DNA of 64,000 nt from JBGTGG01 sp041746855 (GCA_041746855.1 JBGTGG010000143.1:13160-77159); one strand, 5' to 3'. Positions 9,479 through 19,022 are shown, counted from the first letter of the stretch. Translations and numbers: made by a program. The notes: generated by a model not told the origin, from the letters alone.

Positions 9479-10404
9479 TAATTTATTTTTTTAAAAAATC
9501 TAATTTCGGTTCCATTTACAGTGTGCCCAAGATTCCAGGAAATCCCTTTCCAATAAGCTTTTAGGTGATCATATTCATTTCTAACGATAAAGCTGATTGT
9601 ATTTTTCGGAATCGAAATAAAAATCAAAAAAAAGGGCCAGAACAATTTACTTATTCCTGAAACATTTCTTCTCATAAATAGGATCCGGTTCCTGGCCAGA
9701 TAATATGTTTTTAAAACTGAATTTTTTCCAACGGACAATGATTCTTTATGATAGATGACGGCTTGCGGCTCATAGTAGATTTGGTATCCCGCCTTTTGTA
9801 TCCGCGAAGACCAATCGAGTTCTTCATAATACAGGAAAAAGATATCTGCGAACATTCCGGTTTTTTCAACAACTTCTTTTTTTAGGAACATGGCCGCTCC
9901 ATGGGCGTACGGTGTGTATCCTGGACTGTCGTATTGGCCTTTGTCAACTTCAAGATCGCCAATGGAATTATTTCTACCGGTTACTGGATGAATTCTAGTA
10001 AAACCAGCGTACTGAATTACATTTGGTTGAAAGAAATATTTTATTTTTGGGCTAACCACACCAATTGAAGTGTCTCTTAAAAACGGTGCCAATAATTTTT
10101 CAAGCAAGTCAGGCGTTACTTCAGTGTCATTATTGACTAAAAAAAGATAATCACCATTGGCCGCTTCAATTCCGGTATTATTTCCACCAGTAAATCCCAA
10201 ATTCCTCTCATTGACGATTAGTTTTACGTCAGGATAATTCTGGTAGATTATTGTAGTTGGATTTTCTTTGGATCCATTATCGACTACTATGATCTCAAAA
10301 TTTCTATAGGTTAGATTTTTGGTTGATTCAAGAAATTGACACGTTACTTCTGTGCCATTAAAATTTACAGTAATAATTGAAACGAGTGGATTTTCAATGT
10401 TCAT
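9478..10404 (-). CDS. Glycosyltransferase family 2 (rhamnosyltransferase-like)
   Basis: 308 aa. GT-A fold, family 2: the N-terminal IITVNFNG strand, the DNGS motif (Asp42), NLGFTGGNN and the metal-binding LVNNDTEV (Asp93) are all present. The Y-E-E-L-D-W segment near residue 195 matches the acceptor-site ED/ExD motif of rhamnosyltransferase-like GT2s. A hydrophobic stretch near 255-275 may be a membrane anchor. Its start overlaps the upstream GT2 gene by 11 bp, and its stop overlaps the next gene, so it belongs to the exopolysaccharide operon. The donor sugar is not determinable by inspection. Confidence 0.88.
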   Translation of the reverse strand: MNIENPLVSIITVNFNGTEVTCQFLESTKNLTYRNFEIIVVDNGSKENPTTIIYQNYPDVKLIVNERNLGFTGGNNTGIEAANGDYLFLVNNDTEVTPDLLEKLLAPFLRDTSIGVVSPKIKYFFQPNVIQYAGFTRIHPVTGRNNSIGDLEVDKGQYDSPGYTPYAHGAAMFLKKEVVEKTGMFADIFFLYYEELDWSSRIQKAGYQIYYEPQAVIYHKESLSVGKNSVLKTYYLARNRILFMRRNVSGISKLFWPFFLIFISIPKNTISFIVRNEYDHLKAYWKGISWNLGHTVNGTEIRFFKKIN

Positions 10405-11578
10405 TCTGGGAAATGGTTGACTCTATTTCTCTTTGTTTATGTTCTGTATGAATGAAGGTCTTAGTTCCATTCCTTGATAGAAATACAGACTGAACTGTCT
10501 TAATCACCACAATGGGGAGTGTCATAAGGGCCTTAAGTGTTTTAAGCGATAAGAAATTTTTAGGAGTTGATATTACTAATGCAAGAAAGTAGAGAAACGT
10601 TAGAATAGACCAACGAAAAGTAATTTCCGTATTGTTATATACCAAAGTAAAGATCCCACACAGTAAGGCTAAGCTGATCATACTAATGATTCTGGAAGGA
10701 AATATGTTTTGAATAACAGCCGAATGAAAAAAGTTTATATTCCCCTTGAAAAGCAGGAGGAGGCTTTTTAATAGATTTTTTCTTAGCACACTATATTGAC
10801 CAGCGATCCATCTTCTTCGCTGATTTTTGTAGGCCTCGGGCGACTCTACTTTCTCGTCATATACTAGAAGCCCCTTTTGATAAGTGATAAAGTACCCGTT
10901 TTCAAGGAGGGCTAGTTGTAAATCCCTGTCTTCAACCACAGAATCAATCTTTGATAATTTTTCCTTCAACAATTTATATGGAAAGGCCATACCTGAACCG
11001 ATAAGAGCGGATGAAAGCCCCAGTGCGTTGCTGCCTTGACGAAATAGATGGTTATTGATTGCTTCGCTTAAGCCATCGAGCATAGCCATTGGGGTGCTTA
11101 AGTTTTTTGCAACACGTTGCGCTTGAATAATCGTGTAGCCCGCATTAAATAGATTATTAATTTCCCGGAGAAAACTTTTTGATAAGATATTATCTGCGTC
11201 AGCGATGATAGCAATTTCATATCGCTCATCAAGTTGATTAAAAGCATAATTCAATGAGCGACTTTTCATACTTTTCTCAAACGATACAGGCAAAATAAAT
11301 GCCCTCGTTGCGCTTAAATTTTTGATGGTTTTTTCCTGTAACGAATCTGCGATGACAATTACATCAAATGCGGAAGTGGGATAGTCAAGCGCCAAAAGCT
11401 CCTGGGTTGTGTGTAGGATTACATTATCTTCTTTGTAACTGGGAACGAAAATTGCAATTTTTTTGAAGAGAGGTGTTGCGGGTGCTTCTTTCTTCTTGTA
11501 AAAATGCCCTGCAAGGGCAAGAACAAAAACATAAATGGAATTTATCAAAAAGAAAACAAAGAGAAAACTTTCAATCAT
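10394..11578 (-). CDS. Membrane glycosyltransferase family 2 (processive-type)
   Basis: 394 aa. An N-terminal membrane segment (about 1-25) precedes a GT-A domain with DAD (127-129), the ED catalytic-base motif (VVEDRDL, 216-217) and QRRRW (253-257). This is the D, DxD, ED, QxxRW set of processive or cellulose-synthase-like GT2 enzymes. Two or three further membrane segments follow (about 285-345). It probably polymerises or extends a cell-surface polysaccharide at the inner membrane. It starts 13 bp after the sugar-transferase gene and overlaps the next GT2 gene by 11 bp, consistent with one operon. Confidence 0.85.
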   Translation of the reverse strand: MIESFLFVFFLINSIYVFVLALAGHFYKKKEAPATPLFKKIAIFVPSYKEDNVILHTTQELLALDYPTSAFDVIVIADSLQEKTIKNLSATRAFILPVSFEKSMKSRSLNYAFNQLDERYEIAIIADADNILSKSFLREINNLFNAGYTIIQAQRVAKNLSTPMAMLDGLSEAINNHLFRQGSNALGLSSALIGSGMAFPYKLLKEKLSKIDSVVEDRDLQLALLENGYFITYQKGLLVYDEKVESPEAYKNQRRRWIAGQYSVLRKNLLKSLLLLFKGNINFFHSAVIQNIFPSRIISMISLALLCGIFTLVYNNTEITFRWSILTFLYFLALVISTPKNFLSLKTLKALMTLPIVVIKTVQSVFLSRNGTKTFIHTEHKQREIESTISQNEH

Positions 11579-11591
11579 GTGATAGAAAAAT

Positions 11592-12677
11592 TCAGACTGC
11601 CTCTTTCTGAAGCATGGCGGGAATAGTACTAAAAATTATTTTTAGGTCGAGCCAAAAGGAGTTGGTCATGGCGTACTCCATATCCAACTGAATTCTTTCT
11701 TCTGGTGACATATTATCTTTCCCACGTTTGGAAATTTGCCATAGCCCGGTAATGCCGGCAGGGGCAAGAAAACGCCAGGCGATTTGGTCTTTTGTTAATT
11801 GTTCTGCTTCATATAGGGGCAATGGTCGGTTTCCAACCAACGACATATCGCCTTTCAACACGTTTATGAGTTGCGGGATTTCATCAAGACTGGTCTTTCT
11901 TAGAAAGGCACCTAGTTTAGTAACGCGCGGATCATCTTTAATTTTAAAAAATACACCACCACCTTCTTCACTATATTGATTTCGATGCATTAGTTTTTTG
12001 ATTTCGCTATCGGCCCCAATCCGCATCGTACGGAATTTGTAGAAATCAAAAATTTTATATCCGGTACCTGCCCTTTTAGAGATATAAAAAACAGGCCCTT
12101 TTGAATCAAGCTTCACAGCAAGGGCAACTAACAACATAATCGGGGAGAGGAAAAACAGAGCCGCCCCGGAAAGGATAATATCAAAAATCCTTTTATTGCT
12201 CCAAACTTTCATCACCGGTGCATCGGAGACGGTGCTTACGGTATGCGGGTTTTTAACGCGATCGTTTTTGTATTCTTTTAATTTTTTTATGAATTCAAGC
12301 CGCTTTAAGAAACCGGTTGTCAGTGTACCAAAATAGTAGTCGTCCGCGCCAAGGGTCAAAGCAATATCCTTGGAAGGCTCTTCGTATTTTTTTGTATAAA
12401 AAATTAGCGGGATTGCTTTTTGACGGCACTGATCCTTTAATTGCATCAGCCCATCAATCGATAAATCGGTATCGATAAAAACTGCATCCGGGGGATGAAG
12501 GCCGAACTCAATTATTGAAAGGGCTTGGTCAAGCGATGCAAATGAATTGTAAATCTGCTCTTGTTCATAGGCAGTTTCAACCGTCACTTCATTGCTGACG
12601 CGCACAATATGTTTTAGTGCTTTCCCGTCTTGGGGCCGGGTAAGGGATAAATGAGGGGCTTTTAAACTTGCTTCCAT
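11592..12677 (-). CDS. Receiver-like domain fused to polyprenyl-phosphate sugar phosphotransferase
   Basis: 361 aa. Residues about 160-361 are a bacterial sugar transferase (WcaJ/PglC family). They show a membrane helix at about 166-189, KFRTM (214-218), the catalytic Asp-Glu pair in SLDEIPQL (265-266) and VGNRPLP. This enzyme class loads the first sugar phosphate onto undecaprenyl phosphate. Residues about 21-135 instead resemble a CheY-like receiver. The beta-3 Asp69 (VFIDTD) is kept, but the N-terminal acidic pair and the beta-5 Lys-Pro are missing, so it is probably a degenerate receiver. A true response regulator lies 1 bp upstream, suggesting control of chain initiation by signalling. 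The fusion is the notable point. Confidence 0.85.
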   Translation of the reverse strand: MEASLKAPHLSLTRPQDGKALKHIVRVSNEVTVETAYEQEQIYNSFASLDQALSIIEFGLHPPDAVFIDTDLSIDGLMQLKDQCRQKAIPLIFYTKKYEEPSKDIALTLGADDYYFGTLTTGFLKRLEFIKKLKEYKNDRVKNPHTVSTVSDAPVMKVWSNKRIFDIILSGAALFFLSPIMLLVALAVKLDSKGPVFYISKRAGTGYKIFDFYKFRTMRIGADSEIKKLMHRNQYSEEGGGVFFKIKDDPRVTKLGAFLRKTSLDEIPQLINVLKGDMSLVGNRPLPLYEAEQLTKDQIAWRFLAPAGITGLWQISKRGKDNMSPEERIQLDMEYAMTNSFWLDLKIIFSTIPAMLQKEAV

Positions 12678-12678
12678 A

Positions 12679-13071
12679 TTATTTGGCTAGCACATTTTGA
12701 TCACGGTCAGATTTGATGGCCTTCTCAACCTCGTCTAATAATGCTTGTGGTTCAAAAGGTTTTACAAGGTAATTACTTGCTCCTAAATCCAAACATTGCT
12801 TTCGTTTTGCGGCATCCTCATATCCCGATAGCATCAATACTGGAATATCTTTGAACAATCCACTTTCCCTTAAATTTTCCAACAGTTCAATACCATCCAG
12901 GGACGGCATTTTTACATCGGAAATGATAAGGTCAGGAATATTCCCATCCGAAAGCCATGCCCAGGCCTCCATTCCATTATTCATTACGACTACTTCATAC
13001 TTGCTATGCAAAATTTTCTCTAAAAGCCAGCACAAAGGACTGTCATCTTCAATGACCAATACCTTCTTCAT
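12679..13071 (-). CDS. Stand-alone response regulator receiver protein
   Basis: 130 aa from the ATG at 13071. An upstream ATG at 13170 would add 33 residues that do not look like a receiver start, while MKKVLVIEDD is the normal start. All receiver residues are present: Asp9/Asp10, phospho-acceptor Asp52 (IISDVKMPSLDG), Ser82 and Lys104 (YLVKPF). There is no output domain. It is the first gene of the exopolysaccharide operon and ends 1 bp before the receiver-like/sugar-transferase fusion. It is therefore a plausible phospho-signal input for polysaccharide synthesis. The partner kinase is not in the window. Confidence 0.9.
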   Translation of the reverse strand: MKKVLVIEDDSPLCWLLEKILHSKYEVVVMNNGMEAWAWLSDGNIPDLIISDVKMPSLDGIELLENLRESGLFKDIPVLMLSGYEDAAKRKQCLDLGASNYLVKPFEPQALLDEVEKAIKSDRDQNVLAK

Positions 13072-13387
13072 GGTACAAAAGTTTAAATACCCAACAAAAA
13101 AATGCTGCTCTAAAGATCGAGATTGATTAAAGACGGGATCTTTAAAGCCAACTGTTAATAGACAATTCAAAATTAATTAAATTTTTGACTCTTATGTAAC
13201 CCAAGTATTGAAATTATCTAAAAAGAAGGGTAATAGCCAGTAATTTTTATAGTTTTTGTTTCCTTTCCACAAGAAGATGTTCTAACATTTTACCGGAATC
13301 GATTGTGATTTGAACTGCTCAATGTTGGTTGCTTTTGCTAGTTTTGCGCTTTCCATCCAGAACAACTAAACATTAAGTCCGGATTAA
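13072..13387. other. 316-bp divergent intergenic region
   Basis: After correcting the response-regulator start, this is the shared upstream region of the exopolysaccharide operon (-) and the SDR gene (+). Boxes matching TAnnTTTG occur on both strands: TAGTTTTG at 13339-13346 (+) and TAATTTTG at 13175-13168 (-). Neither has a -33 TTG at the usual spacing, so both promoter assignments are weak. No other structure was seen. Confidence 0.35.
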
Positions 13388-14140
13388 ATGGCTAACTCTC
13401 GCTCTTCTAATATTAAAAATGTACTGATTTTAGGCGCTACATCCGATGTAGCAAAAGCACTCGCTATTGAATATTCCAAGGTGGGAAATTCAATTTTACT
13501 GGCTGCCCGGTCTGTTAGTCGACTTGACTCTTTGAAAAGTGACCTCGCCATTAAATACCAAAACAAAGTTGAGTTGGTAGAGTTTGATGCTTCCTTGCCT
13601 GCTACGCATCAGCAATTTTATGACAACTTACTTGTGAAACCAGATGTGGTGGTTTGCCTTTTCGGGTTCCTCGGAGGGATACCTGAAGACCGCAGTTGGA
13701 AGGCAACAGAAGAAATCCTCATGGTCAATTTTGTAGGTTGTGTTTCCATTCTGAACATTGTTGCCAAGGATTTCGCAAAACGTGGCGAAGGGGTTATTGT
13801 GGGGGTAAGCTCTGTAGCAGGGGAGCGCGGAAGACAAAGCAATTATATTTATGGGAGTGCGAAAGCAGGTTTCACCGCTTACTTGTCAGGATTGCGAAAC
13901 CAACTGTTCCCACTCGGGGTCCATGTGGTGAGTGTTATTCCGGGTTTTATCAAGACCAAGATGTTGCAAGGGTTGAAAACGCCAGCACCATTAACGGCCA
14001 CACCAGAGCAAGTTGCCAAATCAATCGTAAAAGCTGTAGAGAAAAAGAAGAATGTGGTGTATGTGCTGTGGTTTTGGAAATGGATTATGCTGATTATCAA
14101 AACCATTCCTGAAGGGATATTCAAAAAACTGAAACTTTAA
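13388..14140 (+). CDS. SDR family NAD(P)-dependent oxidoreductase, DprE2-like
   Basis: 250 aa classical short-chain dehydrogenase. The cofactor loop is LILGATSDVAKALA (about 14-26), a TGxxxGxG variant typical of the DprE2-like branch. Asn114, Ser142, Tyr155 and Lys159 (YGSAK) form the catalytic set. The C-terminus has a short hydrophobic patch (VLWFWKWIMLII) that could touch the membrane. In mycobacteria DprE2 acts on a lipid-linked keto-sugar. Here it lies beside an exopolysaccharide operon, so a lipid-linked or nucleotide-linked sugar is possible, but the substrate is unknown. It converges on menE with 4 bp between stops. Confidence 0.8.
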   Translation: MANSRSSNIKNVLILGATSDVAKALAIEYSKVGNSILLAARSVSRLDSLKSDLAIKYQNKVELVEFDASLPATHQQFYDNLLVKPDVVVCLFGFLGGIPEDRSWKATEEILMVNFVGCVSILNIVAKDFAKRGEGVIVGVSSVAGERGRQSNYIYGSAKAGFTAYLSGLRNQLFPLGVHVVSVIPGFIKTKMLQGLKTPAPLTATPEQVAKSIVKAVEKKKNVVYVLWFWKWIMLIIKTIPEGIFKKLKL

Positions 14141-14144
14141 ATAA

Positions 14145-15206
14145 TTACTTCCTTTTGATTTTATCATTCACCGTTTCAATCTCTTTGACATAACGGATTT
14201 TTTTTGGTGCATGATATTTGGGCAACCGGAGTTTCATTTCAGCGATAAACTGTTTTTGTAAATTGGTTTTAAGTTTCGGTTCCTCCATGGTGAGTACAAC
14301 ACTTTCACCAAGTCGTTGATCAGGCGCTCCATGAATGTAAAACCGATTTTGTATCGATAACTGATCAGCGATTTTTAGAATGATGCCTTCTGTTTGTTCG
14401 GGTATAATCTTAACGCCACCGGAATTGATCACATTATCAAATCGCCCACGCCAGTTGAAGCGATTTTCTTCTTCAATTTTCACAAGATCATTCGTAATGA
14501 TTTCCTTTTTCAAAAAGGGTGCTTTTATAACCAGACAACCTCTGTTATCTAAGGAGATTTTTATTGATGGCAAAACATGGAAAGAGTTTTCTGAAAATGG
14601 GCTAATCCTTTTCAATGCAATGTGGGAAAAGGTTTCTGTCATGCCGTAGGTTGCAAATATATTTGTTTTGCTTCTGCTTAAAGCAATTGCATTCTCATGG
14701 GACAGTGGTGCGCCACCAATCAGTATGTGCTCAATATTCCTTAACTGTTGGAATGTTTTTCTTGAATGTAAGAATGTTTGAATCTGCAAAGGTACAAAAG
14801 CTGCAAGTGTATAATCAGTTGAAAGTTTGTGGTTTTTGGTAAGACTTGCTGGTTCGTATGCTTCGATTCTCATGCTGTTTACCATGGCCCGCACCAACAT
14901 CATCTTTCCACCAATGTATTCGGGGTTGATACAAAGCAATATTTTCCCGCCTCGTTTAATCGATAATGCCTGAAGGGTAAGCGTTGCACTGTGTGTTAGT
15001 TGCTTTCGGGATGCACCAATTTTTTTTGGAGTACCCGTTGACCCGCTTGTTTTGAGTGTGAATTTTTCTTGCCCGTTCAACCAACTCCTGATAAAAGATA
15101 AAGTTGAAAGCTCAAAAGCCGTGGTGCCAATTGTGGTTCCATCAATTATTTCCTGAACAGGAATCCTTTTTCCATTAAGTAAAATAGTTTTGTGCGGGTA
15201 TTCCAT
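14145..15206 (-). CDS. menE: o-Succinylbenzoate-CoA ligase MenE (short form)
   Basis: 353 aa AMP-binding enzyme, shorter than the usual 450-500 aa because the N-terminal region is reduced, as in other Bacteroidota MenE. The P-loop is TSGSTGTPKK (53-62). ATYGMTET (184-191) is the A5 motif, FDNVINSGGVKI follows, and the C-terminal catalytic-lysine region is VNDKIKRK. It activates o-succinylbenzoate to its CoA thioester for menaquinone synthesis. It is the last gene of the men cluster, 5 bp after menB. The assignment rests on motifs plus cluster position. Confidence 0.85.
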   Translation of the reverse strand: MEYPHKTILLNGKRIPVQEIIDGTTIGTTAFELSTLSFIRSWLNGQEKFTLKTSGSTGTPKKIGASRKQLTHSATLTLQALSIKRGGKILLCINPEYIGGKMMLVRAMVNSMRIEAYEPASLTKNHKLSTDYTLAAFVPLQIQTFLHSRKTFQQLRNIEHILIGGAPLSHENAIALSRSKTNIFATYGMTETFSHIALKRISPFSENSFHVLPSIKISLDNRGCLVIKAPFLKKEIITNDLVKIEEENRFNWRGRFDNVINSGGVKIIPEQTEGIILKIADQLSIQNRFYIHGAPDQRLGESVVLTMEEPKLKTNLQKQFIAEMKLRLPKYHAPKKIRYVKEIETVNDKIKRK

Positions 15207-15211
15207 TTCTA

Positions 15212-16036
15212 CTATGGAAACTGCGGGAACTGCATGAAATCCGGATCACGCTTTTCAATAAAGGCATTCTTTCCTTCCTTCGCTTCTTCCGTTAAGTAGT
15301 AAAGCAAAGTTGCATTTCCTGCCAGCTCCTGGATTCCTGCTTGTCCATCTAATTCTGCATTGAAAGAACACTTCAGCATCCGCAAAGCAATCGGACTTTT
15401 CTGGGCAATTTTTCTTGACCACTCCACATATGCATCTTCCAACATTTCCAATGGAACAACTTTATTCACAAGCCCCATGTCCAGCGCTTCCTGTGCATCG
15501 TATTGATCACATAAAAACCAAATTTCCCGAGCTTTCTTCTGGCCGACAATGCGTGCGAGGTACGATGCACCAAATCCACCATCAAAACTTCCAACCTTTG
15601 GACCAGTTTGACCAAACCGTGCATTCTCAGCGGCAATGGTTAAATCACAAACTACGTGGAGTACGTGCCCACCACCAATTGCCCAGCCCGCTACTGCCGC
15701 AATAACAGGTTTAGGAATGGAGCGGATTAGTTTTTGTAAGTCCAATACATTCAAGCGTGGAACGGTGTCTTCACCTACATAACCACCATGTCCGCGAACA
15801 CTTTGATCGCCACCACTGCAAAATGCTTTTCCGCCTTCTCCCGTTAACACCACTACTCGAATGGTTGTGTCTTCCCGGCAAATCTCCATCGCATTGATCA
15901 TTTCTTTGACCGTAAGCGGGGTGAACGCATTGTGTACCTCCGGACGATTGATACTAATGCGTGCGATGCCTTCAAATTTTTGAAAGAGGATTTCTTTATA
16001 TTCTTTGATGGTTTTCCAGTCGTTCTTAAGATTCAT
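15212..16036 (-). CDS. menB: 1,4-Dihydroxy-2-naphthoyl-CoA synthase MenB
   Basis: 274 aa crotonase-fold enzyme that cyclises o-succinylbenzoyl-CoA. MenB-specific segments are SGGDQSVRGHGGYVG, GWAIGGGHVLHVVCDL and QTGPKVGSFDGGFGASYLAR. Gly145 in QTGPKVGSFD is the signature of the bicarbonate-dependent (type I, E. coli-like) enzymes; type II enzymes have Asp there. C-terminal FxEKRxPDF is also present. It lies 5 bp upstream of menE and 68 bp downstream of menD. Confidence 0.95.
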   Translation of the reverse strand: MNLKNDWKTIKEYKEILFQKFEGIARISINRPEVHNAFTPLTVKEMINAMEICREDTTIRVVVLTGEGGKAFCSGGDQSVRGHGGYVGEDTVPRLNVLDLQKLIRSIPKPVIAAVAGWAIGGGHVLHVVCDLTIAAENARFGQTGPKVGSFDGGFGASYLARIVGQKKAREIWFLCDQYDAQEALDMGLVNKVVPLEMLEDAYVEWSRKIAQKSPIALRMLKCSFNAELDGQAGIQELAGNATLLYYLTEEAKEGKNAFIEKRDPDFMQFPQFP

Positions 16037-16104
16037 ATGTTTATTTTTTTCTGATTATGGTCATATGGAATGCCCCAATAACCAGTCCGTTTGACGGAAA
16101 GCAT

Positions 16105-17838
16105 TTACTTGGGCATTTCATAATGTTGCTTTATTTTCTTTTTGTATTTATCAAATATCGTTTTGCACGTATCTGCATCGGATTCAAATTCTAAAATTTT
16201 AGTTCTTCCGTCTATTGTAAAAAAATCAGCGAGTAGATTTTTTATTTTTCTAGTATTATCCAAAAGTAAATGATCGAAATCAAACTCCTGGCAAAGGTAC
16301 TTTGCATTAAGCTTTTGCTCGGTAACAAAATAGGGATTCGCTTCCGGTAACGAGGCCGGACCATCAATCATTTTGAAAATTGCTCCACCATGATTGTTCA
16401 ACAACAAGATCCGTAAATTGGGAAGTGGATAGTTATGCCAGAATGCATTTCGGTCATAGAAGAAAGCAACATCACCAGTAATCAGAATATTTAATTGGTC
16501 ACCAAAAAGTGTGTGGCCTACTGCGGTACTGGTGGCGCCATCAATGCCACTGGTGCCCCTATTTGAAAAAACTTTAATGCCATTTTTCTCAGCCGAAAGG
16601 CCAATGAAATTTGCGTAACGAACACTCATGCTACTGGCAAGGTGCAGATTAGCTTGTTGTGGTAATCCTTTCATCACCTCGTTTACCAATTCGAATTCCC
16701 CAAAGGGTTGGTGAGGAAAGAATTCATGCGTAGCCCGTATAGTTTTTCGTTCTTCTGCGTTCCATAGTTGCTTGTAATTGATTTGCTTTTGTTTTTCGAA
16801 ATCAGTTTTTGGGGCAAGGGTATTGATAAACGAAAACATGTTTTCCGGTGTAGCGCGAATAATCCTGGTGATGGATTGAAAAACATCCGCAACATTTCCA
16901 TCAGGCTGAATGTGCCAGTGTTCTCTTGCTTTATTATTTCTTAAATAGTTTTTTAAGTGTTTTGATAAAACTGATTTTCCTAACGTGATCAGCAGGTCAG
17001 GCTTAAGTCCTTCTTTAATTTCTTCACTGGCGACACCAAGAAAAGAATCAGCATGTGCTATGCTTTCATCAAGGGTGTGAAGGTTGGAAATGATTTCCCC
17101 GATGATAGGGATGTTTAATTGATTAGATGTAGTGGAAAGAATTCTCGACAATGAAATGGAATGGTCGGCTTGACCGGATACCACAAGCACTTTATTGAAA
17201 TTTGTCCACTCTTTTTCGAGTTCTTTTTTTACTTCATCACCCAGTTCATATGTATTCGGAATATCTTCAATACACCGCGGAGCGAGGCTGAAAATAATAT
17301 CTTCTTCAGGTGCCGGGTAAAAAGGTTCTCGGAAAGGAACATTGATATGGACCGGTCCGGCTGGATATTGCGAGGCCAAATTAATGGCTTCGTTCACTAC
17401 GCGATTGATCATCCATACATCATCAATATGTTCGTAATGTTGTGGAAGTTGATACGATTTCTTTACGTGGTTTCGATAGAGTTCTTGTTGATGGATGGTT
17501 TGTCCATCTTGCTGACCGACCCATTCCACGGGCCGATCGGCAGTGAATATGATCAACGGAACCTGTTGAAAATATGCTTCCGCAATTGCCGGAGCAAAAT
17601 TATAGGCAGCTGTTCCGGAGGTGCATACCAACGCAACCGGACGCTTTTCCGCTTGTGCCATTCCTAATGCAATGAAGCCAGCGCTGCGCTCGTCACTAAA
17701 AGTCTTACACGCTAATTTTTGATTGCGGGTGAACGCGAGTGTCAGCGGTGCACAACGCGAACCGGGACACAACACTACATTGCGAATTTCTTTTCGGGCA
17801 CAGATTTCTACGATATCGTAAATTGGCTGAAAACTCAT
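16105..17838 (-). CDS. menD: SEPHCHC synthase MenD
   Basis: 577 aa from the ATG at 17838. An upstream ATG at 17889 would add 17 residues inside menF, while MSFQPIYDIVEI matches the family start. That start overlaps the menF stop as ATGA, a translational-coupling junction. It is a ThDP-dependent enzyme adding the succinyl-semialdehyde unit to isochorismate. Visible motifs are LCPGSRCAPLTLAF near the N-terminus, CTSGTAAYN, NRGTSGIDGATSTAVG and the ThDP/Mg motif GDVAFFYDRNAF, followed by NNHGGAIF. Second committed enzyme of the classical menaquinone pathway. Confidence 0.95.
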   Translation of the reverse strand: MSFQPIYDIVEICARKEIRNVVLCPGSRCAPLTLAFTRNQKLACKTFSDERSAGFIALGMAQAEKRPVALVCTSGTAAYNFAPAIAEAYFQQVPLIIFTADRPVEWVGQQDGQTIHQQELYRNHVKKSYQLPQHYEHIDDVWMINRVVNEAINLASQYPAGPVHINVPFREPFYPAPEEDIIFSLAPRCIEDIPNTYELGDEVKKELEKEWTNFNKVLVVSGQADHSISLSRILSTTSNQLNIPIIGEIISNLHTLDESIAHADSFLGVASEEIKEGLKPDLLITLGKSVLSKHLKNYLRNNKAREHWHIQPDGNVADVFQSITRIIRATPENMFSFINTLAPKTDFEKQKQINYKQLWNAEERKTIRATHEFFPHQPFGEFELVNEVMKGLPQQANLHLASSMSVRYANFIGLSAEKNGIKVFSNRGTSGIDGATSTAVGHTLFGDQLNILITGDVAFFYDRNAFWHNYPLPNLRILLLNNHGGAIFKMIDGPASLPEANPYFVTEQKLNAKYLCQEFDFDHLLLDNTRKIKNLLADFFTIDGRTKILEFESDADTCKTIFDKYKKKIKQHYEMPK

Positions 17839-19019
17839 CGTGTAAGTACTTGCAATAGGGTGTTCATTTTCAACTCTGTTTCTTCCCATTCTTTTTCAGG
17901 GTCTGAATCTTTTGTAATGCCCGCCCCTGCATAGATGATTGCTTCTTCTTTAAGGAGTTGGAGACAGCGCAGGTTGACAAATAAATTGGTTTGATTTTGA
18001 AAATTGACAGCGCCTAGATATCCGGAATAAAATTCCCGATCATAGCCTTCGTTTTCAATTATAAATGGGAATGCGTTTTCAAGGGGCATTCCACACACTG
18101 CTGAAGTCGGGTGGAGCAACTCCAGCATGACCGAGCCGAGTTGCGGAAAATTTGTTGCCCGCATATCAACGATAAGGTCCGTATTAAGGTGAAGAATGTT
18201 TCCTGCAATTACTGTCTGGGGGCCGTGCTCTTCAAACTCCCGCAAGCGGATTTTTTTGAAGCAGTTGATGATGTAGCGGCTCACCAGTGCTTGTTCTTCA
18301 ATTTCTTTTTGAGTCCATGCAACATCTTTACTATTGGTGCCCGGTTTCAGTGGCTGTGATCCTGCCAATGCTACTGTTTTAAACTGATCACCATTAATGT
18401 TAACCAGGATTTCCGGGGATGCTCCCAGCCACGTACCCACATTGTGGATGCTGACCAGGGAGATAAACGCATTCGGATAGGCAGTCGCTAATTTTTGGAA
18501 TGCTTCGATCGGATCAAAGGAATCGTCAAGATTAATTTTTTTGATGCGCGACACGACCACTTTTTCAAAATCATTTTCTTCGATTGCCGAAATACTTTTT
18601 TCAACAAGGCTTCTATAATCAACACTTGAATGAGCGGATGGACCGGAGTTGTTGTAATTTATTTTTGGTCGAGAATTTTTTTTCGATTGGTTTTGAAGCC
18701 ACCCGGTGTTCTCGTGTTGATCGTAGTTTGAAGAAACCAATTCATTTTCTTCAAAAGAGAAGACAAAGTCACCTTTTAGAAAAATCCGCGCGCGCGATTT
18801 ATCAAAAGGGGCAAACAAAAAACCGGTAGCCAGTTCTTCCAATGTTTTTTCATTCGGGATTTTTTCAGCAGTGGTAGAAACAAGGGCATGAAAAGTAGTG
18901 GTATTCGGAAGTCGCCACAAAGCGGTGGAAAAACCATTATCAATTGCAGAATAAAAAATATCCTGAAACCATTCGTATTGTGTTTTGGTCGTAAGGTCGG
19001 AGGCAGTACTATTCATCAA
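17835..19019 (-). CDS. menF: Isochorismate synthase MenF
   Basis: 394 aa chorismate-binding enzyme. The catalytic domain shows FEKVVVSRIKKI, GASPEILVNI, TVALAGSQPL, HPTSAVCGMPLENA, EGYDREFYSGYLGAV and the C-terminal TKDSDPEKEWEETELKMNTL. These are all standard for MenF/EntC/DhbC. It converts chorismate to isochorismate, the entry to menaquinone. It lies 3 bp after the MenI-like gene and overlaps menD by 4 bp. No siderophore genes are nearby, so menaquinone is the likely role. Confidence 0.93.
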   Translation of the reverse strand: MMNSTASDLTTKTQYEWFQDIFYSAIDNGFSTALWRLPNTTTFHALVSTTAEKIPNEKTLEELATGFLFAPFDKSRARIFLKGDFVFSFEENELVSSNYDQHENTGWLQNQSKKNSRPKINYNNSGPSAHSSVDYRSLVEKSISAIEENDFEKVVVSRIKKINLDDSFDPIEAFQKLATAYPNAFISLVSIHNVGTWLGASPEILVNINGDQFKTVALAGSQPLKPGTNSKDVAWTQKEIEEQALVSRYIINCFKKIRLREFEEHGPQTVIAGNILHLNTDLIVDMRATNFPQLGSVMLELLHPTSAVCGMPLENAFPFIIENEGYDREFYSGYLGAVNFQNQTNLFVNLRCLQLLKEEAIIYAGAGITKDSDPEKEWEETELKMNTLLQVLTR

Positions 19020-19022
19020 CTA

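Noticed and set aside
13696..14112. 138-codon + strand ORF inside the SDR gene
   Set aside because: Overlaps a gene with complete catalytic motifs in another frame; its translation is Cys/Arg-rich and not family-like.
17161..17667. 168-codon + strand ORF
   Set aside because: Antisense to menD, with a translation typical of a shadow frame.
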